From positions 186,001 through 250,000 of the forward strand of contig NZ_JABBXD010000005.1 of NCBI RefSeq assembly GCF_014750655.1: DNA of 64,000 bases. The letters run 5' to 3'. Below are positions 1 through 7,097 of the stretch, piece by piece. Source of the stretch: Salinimonas profundi (GTDB taxonomy: Bacteria > Pseudomonadota > Gammaproteobacteria > Enterobacterales > Alteromonadaceae). The position numbers were made by a program, and so were the translations under genes. The notes below the pieces were generated by a model. That model was not told the DNA's origin, made no database searches, and was given only the letters and a program-made list of their open reading frames with translations. Within the stretch, counting starts at the first letter, position 1; every line of letters starts with the position of its first letter.

Positions 1-297
1 CTGGTTTTTGCATTTTCTCTTTAATAACCATTCAGCTTTTTTGTCTAGGCATCGATTTGCACAAGCATTCCAACAGAACCACCATTTTCCTACTACTTTT
101 CTGCAGACTATACAAATAAATACTGCACGCCAAAAAGTTTCTCTTACTTTAAGAAATTCAAGTTTAGCTGACTATCTACCTCATCTAAAAATATTGACCC
201 AAAGTTCAGTTACTTTTGGCCTCAAGCACTTATAAGTTTATTCCGCTATCGTTCATCTGATTAGCAGAATATTGGGATCTATCAAAAGGAAAATTGA
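1..297. other. left-edge region, no gene supported
   Basis: A/T-rich sequence at the window edge. One frame on the plus strand is open from the edge to a stop at 233-235, so it could be the tail of a gene lying to the left. The translation has no motif I recognise and no ribosome site. A TATAAG hexamer at 230-235 could be the -10 box of the small gene that follows, but no convincing -35 accompanies it. Confidence 0.25.
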
Positions 298-471
298 ATG
301 AGAGAACTTACTTTCGACGAAGCAAATAATGTCTGCGGTGGAATAGTGGCGCTTTATTGGGTAGGAGTAGGTGCAGTATGGGCTTATCGTTCATATAAAA
401 CAGTGCGGTTTGTTTCGCAAGCAATGGCTGGAGACGCCTTGTACGGCGGTGCAAAGTCAATGATTCCATAA
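298..471 (+). CDS. double-glycine-leader microcin/bacteriocin-like peptide precursor
   Basis: A 57-codon gene. Its first 15 residues, MRELTFDEANNVCGG, align position by position with the microcin V (CvaC) leader MRTLTLNELDSVSGG, sharing M1, R2, L4, T5, E8, V12, G14 and G15. This is the signal that C39-peptidase ABC exporters cleave after GG. The predicted mature part is 42 residues: a hydrophobic glycine-rich start (IVALYWVGVGAVWAY) that could span a membrane, a cationic stretch (R31, K34, R37), and a GDALYGGAKSMIP tail. The core has no cysteine. AAGGA at 286-290 lies seven bases before the ATG, and a hairpin terminator starts nine bases after the stop. I infer an exported antimicrobial or signalling peptide. 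The exporter is not in this window. The leader and gene signals are seen directly; activity is inference. Confidence 0.75.
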   Translation: MRELTFDEANNVCGGIVALYWVGVGAVWAYRSYKTVRFVSQAMAGDALYGGAKSMIP

Positions 472-479
472 TTGTACAA

Positions 480-508
480 GCGTACGGCCAAATCCGTACG
501 CGCTTTTT
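480..508 (+). terminator. rho-independent terminator after the GG-leader peptide gene
   Basis: Perfect 8-bp stem GCGTACGG / CCGTACGC (480-487 and 494-501) with a six-base loop, followed by GC and five T at 504-508. It begins nine bases after the small gene's stop, so the peptide appears to be transcribed as its own short unit. It also makes a TTG start at 472 unlikely for the next gene. Confidence 0.7.
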
Positions 509-519
509 GGCGTGTAAAG

Positions 520-822
520 ATGCGTATAAATGAGTGTCACTGTCCGTGCTGCGACAGTCAGGTAAGACTACGAGCAAAATTAAGGCTAATGGTACATGAA
601 ACAATCACATGCCATTGCTGTGAAGCTACGTTAGTCGTTAGTATTTTTTCAGCTGTGCTCGCAACCTGCTTATTAGGTGTACCCGCCTGGCTGTTATTCG
701 ATGAGCTCCTGACAGCTACTGATATCCACAAATATGTGAAGCTCTTTTTAGGCTTCAGCGTGTGTATGTGTGCGGCGCGACTTGGCTTTCCATTCTCCAC
801 TCTTATCCAGGTCAGGCGCTGA
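520..822 (+). CDS. small zinc-ribbon membrane protein (possible immunity partner)
   Basis: A 100-residue protein not assignable to a named family. The N-terminus has paired cysteines (CHCPCC near residues 6-11 and CHCC near 30-33), spaced like a zinc ribbon. Two hydrophobic segments follow (from about LVVSIFSAVLATCLLGVPAW, and about YVKLFLGFSVCMCAARLGF), giving a two-helix membrane protein with a cytosolic metal site. I chose ATG 520 because an upstream TTG at 472 would place the terminator hairpin inside the coding region. The ribosome site is weak. Its place directly after a GG-leader peptide, and its two helices, resemble the small membrane immunity proteins of class II microcins, but that is positional inference. 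It could equally be an unrelated small membrane protein. Confidence 0.5.
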   Translation: MRINECHCPCCDSQVRLRAKLRLMVHETITCHCCEATLVVSIFSAVLATCLLGVPAWLLFDELLTATDIHKYVKLFLGFSVCMCAARLGFPFSTLIQVRR

Positions 823-978
823 TATTCAAAATAAACAACTGTAGTTCCGTTCTCACTATCCTCTCAGGCTCTTTCAACCGACATCTTCCTGACTTAGTAC
901 TTTTACCTGACTGACCGGGACTTTGTGTTATTTGCATTAACATAAGGTGTTATACGAAAATTATACGGAGGGAAAGCT

Positions 979-1194
979 TTGCTATGTAAGTCATCACTTC
1001 AGCGTAACGATAGAGCGAATATAGGATTGACTATAAAATTGTATTCACTACCATTGACGCTGCTTATTACTACACCTGCTCATGCTCGGAGAGACGCCAT
1101 GCTAGGTATGATTTTTACGGTCGTTTTTATTGTTATTATGCTGGTTTTATACTGGATAATCGTCGCCGAGGTAGGTAAAAAAGATAAAAGCTGA
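979..1194 (+). CDS. tiny membrane protein of unknown function
   Basis: A 71-codon frame starting at TTG, with a strong GGAGGG ribosome site at 967-972. It reads as a signal-like stretch (LYSLPLTLLITTPAHA) followed by a single membrane helix (LGMIFTVVFIVIMLVLYWII) and a charged tail ending GKKDKS. An alternative start at ATG 1099, preceded by GGAGAG at 1088-1093, would give a 31-residue single-helix protein. Both ribosome sites look usable, so the true start is open. It sits in the same orientation as the GG-leader peptide and zinc-ribbon protein and may belong with them. No family recognised. Confidence 0.4.
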   Translation: MLCKSSLQRNDRANIGLTIKLYSLPLTLLITTPAHARRDAMLGMIFTVVFIVIMLVLYWIIVAEVGKKDKS

Positions 1195-1389
1195 GCTATC
1201 TCCTGCTGTTAACGTTATTAACCCAGCCTCGTTAAGAGTATGCAGTCCGGCCGCGGCACTCACTCGAGAGCCCGGTCAGCGTGTAGAGTCATATACAACT
1301 GAAACTCACCGCTAACGTACCGTTCTTTTAATATTCCCAGCCCCCAGCTCTACAAAAAATTTACCATAATCCCGACCAGACATCGGCAA

Positions 1390-2301
1390 TTACCAACTCG
1401 CTTTAGCGTCGCTCTGATAGCCTCGCCAGACAAAGCCCACGCCCAGGCTGTAGGTAATATCTTTTTCGAACAACGGGCTTTCTTCATTGCTCGCGCCGTG
1501 GTGAAACTGCATTGAAGCGCCAACAAAGCCACGCAAATTTTTCATGACAGGAAAAGCCAGACTCGCTGACAGTTCAGCGCCAAGGTACCCTCCCCCGGCG
1601 TTATAAGCAGACCTGAATCCAGTCTCGTATTCGGGTGCAACCTAGTAAAAATAATCGTGTAATTTTTCAGTTGCCCATGTCATTCGGGCGGCAAGGTTAA
1701 AGCCGGTATCAGGCGTGAATACACCGCGCTGCTGATACCGTAATGTTGGCTCGAAGACGTAGCCTCTGGCATCGATATGACCAAAGTCTGTGGAAAATAC
1801 TGCTCTTGTCTGTAGCTGTGCATTGAGTCGCGCATTTCCCCCACCGTTAAACGAATAGTCTTTGATTTTATAGATCAGTTGCGGTCCTACCTCGAACAAG
1901 TAATCCAGTTCAGGCATGCCTTCGCGCACGGTGTTATCTTCGCTGTCTGCAGCAAATGCGCCACCAAAGCTGATATCAAGCTCCAGCTTCTGATTTTCTA
2001 TAAAAACAGCGCGGGCACCGCCCTGCCCGCCAATACGAAAGATATCGCCTCTGTATATTGCATAGGGTAATGCTAACGCCACCGTGTTTCGCTCGCCGGA
2101 TGCAGGATAATTTGGCACCTCAATCACGCCACCACCTACACCCACCTCCCACAGCGGCTGCTTCTCATTTAACGCTTCAAATCCGGTCAAATTACGATTT
2201 GGTGAAGTATCAACCGCCTCATCTTGTGGATGGGCAAAGCCCGGGCGGCTGACCAATAACAATAAAGTAAAAAGAATAAGGTATTGTGAATGCCTGAACA
2301 C
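1390..2301 (-). pseudogene. MipA/OmpV-family outer-membrane protein interrupted by an amber codon
   Basis: A MipA/OmpV-like beta-barrel gene of 303 codons including one in-frame TAG at 1642-1644. It starts at GTG 2301 (AGGG ribosome site), with a signal peptide ending about GFAHP. The first 219 residues show family features such as ALPYAIYRGD and LHDYFY. After the TAG the same frame continues for 83 residues (VAPEYETGFRSAYNAG... GVGFVWRGYQSDAKASW) to TAA at 1390-1392, which is the normal C-terminal part of the family. A single base change from GAG would make the amber. Without readthrough or a suppressor the product lacks its last strands and should not insert as a barrel. No other lesion seen, so the event looks recent, or it is a sequencing error. 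Confidence 0.75.
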
Positions 2302-2432
2302 GGATAACCCTGATGAAAGAGAGTGAAAATTCAGTTTAGCGGTAGCGCCAGATGATTAATAGTTACCTGTTAGTAATCTGTCAGGCGAATGCTACCATGT
2401 ACTTTCGCATCGTTCAGGTTTTATGCCATCGC

Positions 2433-2978
2433 TTATGCTTTCCAGAAGCACAGCGTATTAAACCCAAGATACTTTTTGACCTGATAAACGCCCAACAGAT
2501 TTTGTGATGCAACACCACAGGCATAGGCAATGGCCGCCCCTATCACGCCAAAGTATGGAATTAAAATAATGCCTAAACCTACGCTCAGAATACCCGCGAT
2601 AACGACATTATCGCGTACTTTGGTTTCGTTGCCGGTCATGCTAAGTAAATAGCCTACTGAACCGGTAGCAATATTCACAAACTGACCGATGGTCATAATC
2701 ATCAACGCTGTGGCGGCCGCGGTGAATGCCTCGCCGAACATACTCATTAACCATTCCGGGAAAAGCAGTATGAAGAGTGTTACCGGCACAGAAACCAGAA
2801 GCATAATCCGAACAGATAACAGTGCCGTGCGCCTGATGCCATCAATATCACCCAGTGCATGCATAGCAGCAAATTTGGGTGCCACGATGGTATTAACCGC
2901 AAACAGAATAAAGCTTGTCAGCATTGCCGTTCGCTGTGCGGTAGCAAGATGGATAATGCGGTCGATGAGCGCCCGCAC
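2433..2978 (-). pseudogene. C-terminal fragment of an oligosaccharide flippase (Wzx/MATE-like)
   Basis: 181 codons resembling the last 40 percent of polysaccharide-biosynthesis flippases, which are usually over 400 residues. Motifs include TSFILFAVNTIVAPKFA, a PEWLMSMFG loop and several membrane helices up to GVYQVKKYLGF. The frame begins at a GTG, with a stop 18 bases upstream, and the first dozen residues do not read like the family, so the N-terminal half is missing. Intact family members move lipid-linked sugars across the inner membrane; this fragment probably does not. No other polysaccharide gene lies nearby, which fits a relic. Confidence 0.6.
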
Positions 2979-2993
2979 TACAACACCGGCTCG

Positions 2994-3173
2994 TCAGTGA
3001 ACTAATCCGGGGAACGAGTGCAATTTTACGTATTCTGTAGTGCCATTTATTGTTGGTTCTGTAACCAACGAAGCATCATGACAAAGTAAGAAATACCAAC
3101 TCAAAGCATGCCAGCCAATGACGCCTGGTAATGCTGCGCCAACGGTTTTATTGTCATTGCCATATTGATTCAC
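2994..3173 (-). other. possible gene fragment of 59 codons
   Basis: Open frame from GTG 3173 to TGA 2994-2996, just upstream of the flippase fragment. The translation (for example GAALPGVIGWHALSWYF) looks protein-like, but I recognise no family and see no clear ribosome site. It may be a leftover from the event that removed the flippase N-terminus, or chance. Confidence 0.2.
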
Positions 3174-3224
3174 GCTTTCAAATGCAATAGGTTAGCGCGC
3201 AACTGATGGCAATAGAGTAGTGAC

Positions 3225-4097
3225 ATGTTTCAACTGGTGGCAGTTACCCTGTTATGGGCATTTTCGTTTTCGTTGATAGGTGAGTATCTGGCCGGCAGTG
3301 TCGACAGTTATTTTTCAGTACTTACCCGTGTGCTGCTTGCCGCTCTGGTGTTTCTGCCTTTTATAAAGTTTTCAGTATTAACCACATCTCAAAAGCTTAT
3401 TCTGGCCTTACTTGGCGCGGTCCAGTTAGGCGTCATGTATATCTTCTTCTATCACGCATTTTTGTATTTGTCGGTCCCGGAAGTCCTTCTGTTTACTATC
3501 ATTACACCGTTATATGTTGCTGTCCTTAACGACGCTCTGTTCTTTCGATTTACGCCGTTTCATATTGTCTGTGCATTGATTGCGATGGGCGGCGCAGCCG
3601 TTATTCGTTTTCAGGGCGTAAGTACCAACTTCTGGACTGGCTTTTTTATCGTACAGGGCGCCAATATTTGCTTTGCGCTTGGTCAGGTAGGCTATCGTAA
3701 GTTGGTCGCAAGCTTTACAGCACCGGTAGCCCACCATCAGATATTCGGCTGGTTTTATCTTGGTGCGCTGGCCATTGCATTACCCGCCTTTTTTCTTTTC
3801 GGTAATCACAGCCAGCTTCCGACGACCACTACACAATGGAGCGTACTTGCCTGGCTTGGAGTGGTAGCGTCGGGATTAGGGTATTACTTCTGGAATCAGG
3901 GCGCGCTGAAGGTGTCTGCAGGAACACTGGCGATCATGAACAATGCACTGATTCCTGCAGGACTGCTGGTAAATCTGCTGCTATGGCAAAAGGACGTTGA
4001 TTTACCCCGCCTGTTATTGGGAGGAAGTATCATCGCCTTAGCATTGTGGCTGTCTCATCGTCACAACGAAAGAAATCGCAAGCCTGCTGTCTACTGA
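3225..4097 (+). CDS. EamA-family (DMT superfamily) transporter
   Basis: A 290-residue inner-membrane protein with about ten hydrophobic helices in two EamA repeats (roughly residues 1-125 and 135-280). Family signs are VTLLWAFSFSLIGEYL at the start, an AAVIRFQG helix end closing repeat one, and ASGLGYYFWNQGALKVSAG in repeat two. The length is normal for the family. EamA proteins export or import small metabolites and amino acids; the substrate cannot be read from sequence. The ribosome site is weak. It stands alone, converging on the DUF6314 gene. Confidence 0.8.
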   Translation: MFQLVAVTLLWAFSFSLIGEYLAGSVDSYFSVLTRVLLAALVFLPFIKFSVLTTSQKLILALLGAVQLGVMYIFFYHAFLYLSVPEVLLFTIITPLYVAVLNDALFFRFTPFHIVCALIAMGGAAVIRFQGVSTNFWTGFFIVQGANICFALGQVGYRKLVASFTAPVAHHQIFGWFYLGALAIALPAFFLFGNHSQLPTTTTQWSVLAWLGVVASGLGYYFWNQGALKVSAGTLAIMNNALIPAGLLVNLLLWQKDVDLPRLLLGGSIIALALWLSHRHNERNRKPAVY

Positions 4098-4123
4098 CAA
4101 GCGTCGTGCGCGACTATGACCTG

Positions 4124-4570
4124 TTACAAGGGTGCGTAGTGACTAACCATGGTGTAATCCTTGCGAGGCCCCTTTACCTGCCATACCGATTCCCACACAG
4201 GCCAACGAGTAAAATCATAGGTCACCTTATAAAGATCATTGCCGCACAGGTGCTCAGCGTAAGGCTTGTCGGCAGAAAAGCTGTGAAAGAATCGCTTGTC
4301 AGCAAAATACACATCAATTTGCCCATTCAGGCCGTTTCGCCAAATATAGATCCGCTCAGCGTGTATCGTTTTGCTATTCGCCAGGGTCACCCGCCCTGAC
4401 TCTCTATATTCCAACTGAGCGTCCGATTCACTTAGAACCGCTTCACCGCTAAACGTGGTTATGCCGCCTGTATGTTCCTGAATATCCCGTGTCAGACGCC
4501 ATTTACCGACGAACTCAGTCAGACTAATACGCCCCATCTTCGGGCCGGTATTGGCAGCGGGCGTTGTCAT
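4124..4570 (-). CDS. DUF6314-like protein
   Basis: About 148 residues from ATG 4570; an upstream TTG (4609) and an internal ATG (4537) are also possible and none has a clear ribosome site. It reads as a small beta-rich cytosolic protein with the pattern F-G-K-W-x-L-x-R near its start, then a GEAVLSES stretch, an ERIYIWR segment, YFADKRFFHSF, and an HLCGNDLY then VKGPRKDY ending. I associate this arrangement with DUF6314, whose biochemical role is unknown. It follows GH43 in the same orientation, so the two may be co-transcribed past a weak terminator. Confidence 0.55.
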   Translation of the reverse strand: MTTPAANTGPKMGRISLTEFVGKWRLTRDIQEHTGGITTFSGEAVLSESDAQLEYRESGRVTLANSKTIHAERIYIWRNGLNGQIDVYFADKRFFHSFSADKPYAEHLCGNDLYKVTYDFTRWPVWESVWQVKGPRKDYTMVSHYAPL

Positions 4571-4712
4571 ACTGTGACGGTTAGTTTTGCTCAATCTTGC
4601 CACTATCAATGAATCAGTTTGAACAGACTATAAAAGTATGAGAGAAGTAAGGCAATCTCGAGTGTGGTTGTGTAACAAAAGCTTTTCAGCCGGCAATGAT
4701 CCTTTAAACACA

Positions 4713-4752
4713 AAAATTAAAAGAAGGGCGTGGTTTTTCATCCCCCACCCTT
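4713..4752 (-). terminator. likely terminator of the GH43 gene
   Basis: Read on the minus strand, AAGGGTGG pairs with CCACGCCCTT across a two-base bulge, then CTTTTAATTTTTG follows. It lies a few bases beyond the GH43 stop. Confidence 0.45.
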
Positions 4753-4760
4753 TTCAGGCA

Positions 4761-5762
4761 CTAATACAACTCGAACACCGGCTTGCCCTGCTCGTCAAAG
4801 TTAACTTCCAGCATCCGGGCATGGCGGTTAGGATCGTAAAGCGGGTCCTTCACAATTTCCTCATGAGGCCGGGTATCGGTTTTGGGCACTACCGCCGGAT
4901 CGCCTACGGCTTCTTCATAATCTCTGGCGTGATAAATACACAATGGGGTTTTGTCATCTTCAGCCACAGTGAAACAGTTGTGACCAGGGCCATAGATTTT
5001 CTTTGCAGTATCGGTTTCAAGCACCGGATGGCGCGTTTTTGTCCACGAATTCCGGTCGAGAAGATCGGCATTTTCATCAGCTTCCATATAGCCCATGCAA
5101 TAGCAGGCACCTGTCGCGCTGGCTGAGAAAGTGATAAAAATCTTGCCATCATGTTTTATGACTGCAGGGCCTTCATTGACCCAGAAATCTATCCGCTCCC
5201 AGTCATAATCGGGCGTTGTCAGCATAAACTGTACTGTTTTTAGTTTGATGGGCGATGCCATCTCAGCCAGATAAAGGTTTGAAGCAGCGAATTGCCCTCC
5301 GGTTTTTTCGGCCCAGCAAAAATAGCGTTTGCCCTTGTTTTCAAAAATTGTGGCATCCAGAGAGAAATCGGTAAATGACTTATCGTCACCCTCTGCAGCC
5401 TGCATCATGCCCAGTTCCTGCCATTCGTCATTGAGGGGATCCTGGCCTTTGCATTCGAGCACATAAGGACGCAGTGCCCAGATATCTTCTTCCTCGCTGG
5501 CGGCAAAATAAATGTACCATTTACCATCCAGATAATGGATTTCCGGGGCCCAGATGTGGCGACTCATCGGCCCACTATCATGCTTGAACCAGATATCAAC
5601 AGTCTGGGCGTCTTGCAACCCTTCCAGCGTTTTAGACTTTCGAAGCTCGATACGGTCGTAAGTAGGTACTGAACCAGTAAAGTAGTAATACCCATCTGTA
5701 TGCTTATGAACAAATGGATCGGCTCTCTGCTCTACCAGAGGGCTGTTTGTTTTATTGGTCAT
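4761..5762 (-). CDS. glycoside hydrolase family 43 (arabinofuranosidase/xylosidase-like)
   Basis: A 333-residue protein that looks like a single five-bladed beta-propeller GH43 enzyme. The three acidic residues of the family are visible: D15 in RADPF (general base), D136 in SLDATIF (pKa modulator) and E197 in NEGPA (general acid). Other family motifs are HIWAPEIHYLDGKWYIYF (69-86) and IYGPGHNCF. There is no signal peptide, so it should act in the cytoplasm on imported short oligosaccharides, probably releasing arabinose or xylose from plant- or alga-type hemicellulose. It resembles the exo-arabinofuranosidase branch but substrate is not proven. It is divergent from two exported esterases that could remove acyl groups from such glycans. 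Confidence 0.8.
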   Translation of the reverse strand: MTNKTNSPLVEQRADPFVHKHTDGYYYFTGSVPTYDRIELRKSKTLEGLQDAQTVDIWFKHDSGPMSRHIWAPEIHYLDGKWYIYFAASEEEDIWALRPYVLECKGQDPLNDEWQELGMMQAAEGDDKSFTDFSLDATIFENKGKRYFCWAEKTGGQFAASNLYLAEMASPIKLKTVQFMLTTPDYDWERIDFWVNEGPAVIKHDGKIFITFSASATGACYCMGYMEADENADLLDRNSWTKTRHPVLETDTAKKIYGPGHNCFTVAEDDKTPLCIYHARDYEEAVGDPAVVPKTDTRPHEEIVKDPLYDPNRHARMLEVNFDEQGKPVFELY

Positions 5763-5813
5763 TATTCACCCTTAATTGACGTTGAGTTGTATTTTAAAAA
5801 GTGGGATACGCCC

Positions 5814-5843
5814 CGTATACTCACAACCGCGTACCCAGTCAAT
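5814..5843 (-). promoter_or_regulatory. candidate promoter of the GH43 gene
   Basis: On the minus strand TTGACT (complement of 5838-5843) is followed after 18 bases by TATACG (complement of 5814-5819), about 50 bases before the GH43 start. Confidence 0.35.
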
Positions 5844-6084
5844 ATTAACATATTATACTATAATTTCTTAACAAACAGATTGTCTAGTTGGAAGTGCCAT
5901 TGCATTTTCCATTTTAGTGTACCTGATCAAACGTTATTGATACGGGATGTTCACTACAGATAGTTATTAGTAGAACAGCTAAACACACAATGCTCCTTAT
6001 CTCAGTCCAACTGTTTATCTATCTTCTGTTGCGAAAAAGGCCCATCCATTGACGCTGTATAAGCATTAGTGCTCGAAGTTGATC

Positions 6085-6119
6085 TTGACGACACAACCTG
6101 ACATATTGTTAATACAATA
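6085..6119 (+). promoter_or_regulatory. candidate promoter with an overlapping palindromic operator
   Basis: TTGACG (6085-6090) and GTTAAT (6108-6113) are 17 bases apart and precede the esterase gene at 6168. The -10 lies inside a perfect inverted repeat, TATTGT-TAAT-ACAATA (6104-6119). This looks like the operator of a dimeric repressor; the TTGT/ACAA arms are GntR-like. The regulator is not in the neighbourhood. Confidence 0.45.
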
Positions 6120-6167
6120 ATACATAGATGTGTAATTTATTGTTTTTATGTCAAGAGGACCAGCCCG

Positions 6168-7028
6168 ATGAAAACGGCAAGTGCACTACTTTTATACTGT
6201 TTGACGTTTTCAGTCACCGCAGAGGTTCTGGATAAAAAAACCATCGACAACGGTGGATCGGGCCCGTTCAAAGCTATCGCCGCCAGTGAATCCAGTCTTC
6301 CTGATTATGTGGTATACCGACCTAAAGACCTGCAATCTGTAGCAAAAAAACAGCAAGCATTGCCGTTGATCGTTTTCGCAAATGGTGGCTGCAAGGATAC
6401 CTCCTATCCTTTTGAACGCATGCTTTCAGAAGTCGCCTCTCACGGGTACCTGGTTGTAGCACTTGGCTCAATGCAGCGCCGTCTGGATGACCGCACATTA
6501 AATAAGTCGCCCAATCAACAAATGCCTCAGGCTATCGACTGGGCACAATCACAAAATCAAACAGCGTCCAGCGCTTACTTTAATAAAATAGATATGGCGC
6601 ATGTTGCATTTGCCGGTCAATCCTGTGGTGGTGCCCAGGTACTGGCAATGGCCGATGATCCTCGTGTTACCAGCTACCTGATGTTTAATTCGGGCATCGG
6701 CGACATGACCATGGCAGAAGCTGACCAAGAATCTCTTCAACAATTACACACGCCAACGCTCTACCTTATTGGCGGTGAATCCGATGTCGCGTACGAAAAT
6801 GCGCTGAAAGATTACCAGCGTATTACCAGGGTTCCCGTTGCCTTCGCCAACGCTGTCAACGCCGGACACTCCGGTACGTTTGAAGAGCCCAATGGCGGCG
6901 CTTTTGCACAAATGGCGCTTAAATGGCTCGATTGGCAACTGAAAAGTAAAAATGAAAATTCAGCGGTTTTTCTAAAAAGTGATTTGAGTGCATTCCCGGA
7001 CTGGACGATGAAATCGAAAAACTTTTGA
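6168..7028 (+). CDS. exported alpha/beta hydrolase (esterase-like)
   Basis: A 286-residue protein with a short signal peptide (cleavage near SVTAE). Alpha/beta-hydrolase features are an oxyanion region in FANGGCKDTSYPF, the nucleophile elbow GQSCGG (Ser about 160), an acid candidate in GGESDVAY and the catalytic His in NAGHSGTF. This is typical of small periplasmic or secreted esterases; the substrate is not evident. AGAGGA precedes the ATG at a good distance. A type-B carboxylesterase follows 69 bases downstream in the same direction, so both are probably one operon and may deacylate polysaccharide fragments used by the divergent GH43 enzyme. That link is inference from position. Confidence 0.75.
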   Translation: MKTASALLLYCLTFSVTAEVLDKKTIDNGGSGPFKAIAASESSLPDYVVYRPKDLQSVAKKQQALPLIVFANGGCKDTSYPFERMLSEVASHGYLVVALGSMQRRLDDRTLNKSPNQQMPQAIDWAQSQNQTASSAYFNKIDMAHVAFAGQSCGGAQVLAMADDPRVTSYLMFNSGIGDMTMAEADQESLQQLHTPTLYLIGGESDVAYENALKDYQRITRVPVAFANAVNAGHSGTFEEPNGGAFAQMALKWLDWQLKSKNENSAVFLKSDLSAFPDWTMKSKNF

Positions 7029-7097
7029 GATGATCAATAAGCCTCTCCCCGATAAAGAGGGAAAGGTCAATAAATGCCCTCCTGAAGGATAAGCGCA

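Larger units (their letters stand above)
5763..6167. other. divergent intergenic region between GH43 and the esterase genes
   Basis: 405 bases, A/T-rich, with no gene. It holds promoters for both directions (listed separately). Nothing else recognised between about 5850 and 6080. Confidence 0.5.

Noticed and set aside
8-235. Open frame of 75 codons at the left edge
   Set aside because: Starts at TTG without a ribosome site; no motif. It may be the end of an upstream gene, but nothing supports a call.
472-519. TTG start for the zinc-ribbon gene
   Set aside because: It would put the terminator hairpin (480-508) inside the coding region; ATG 520 is kept.
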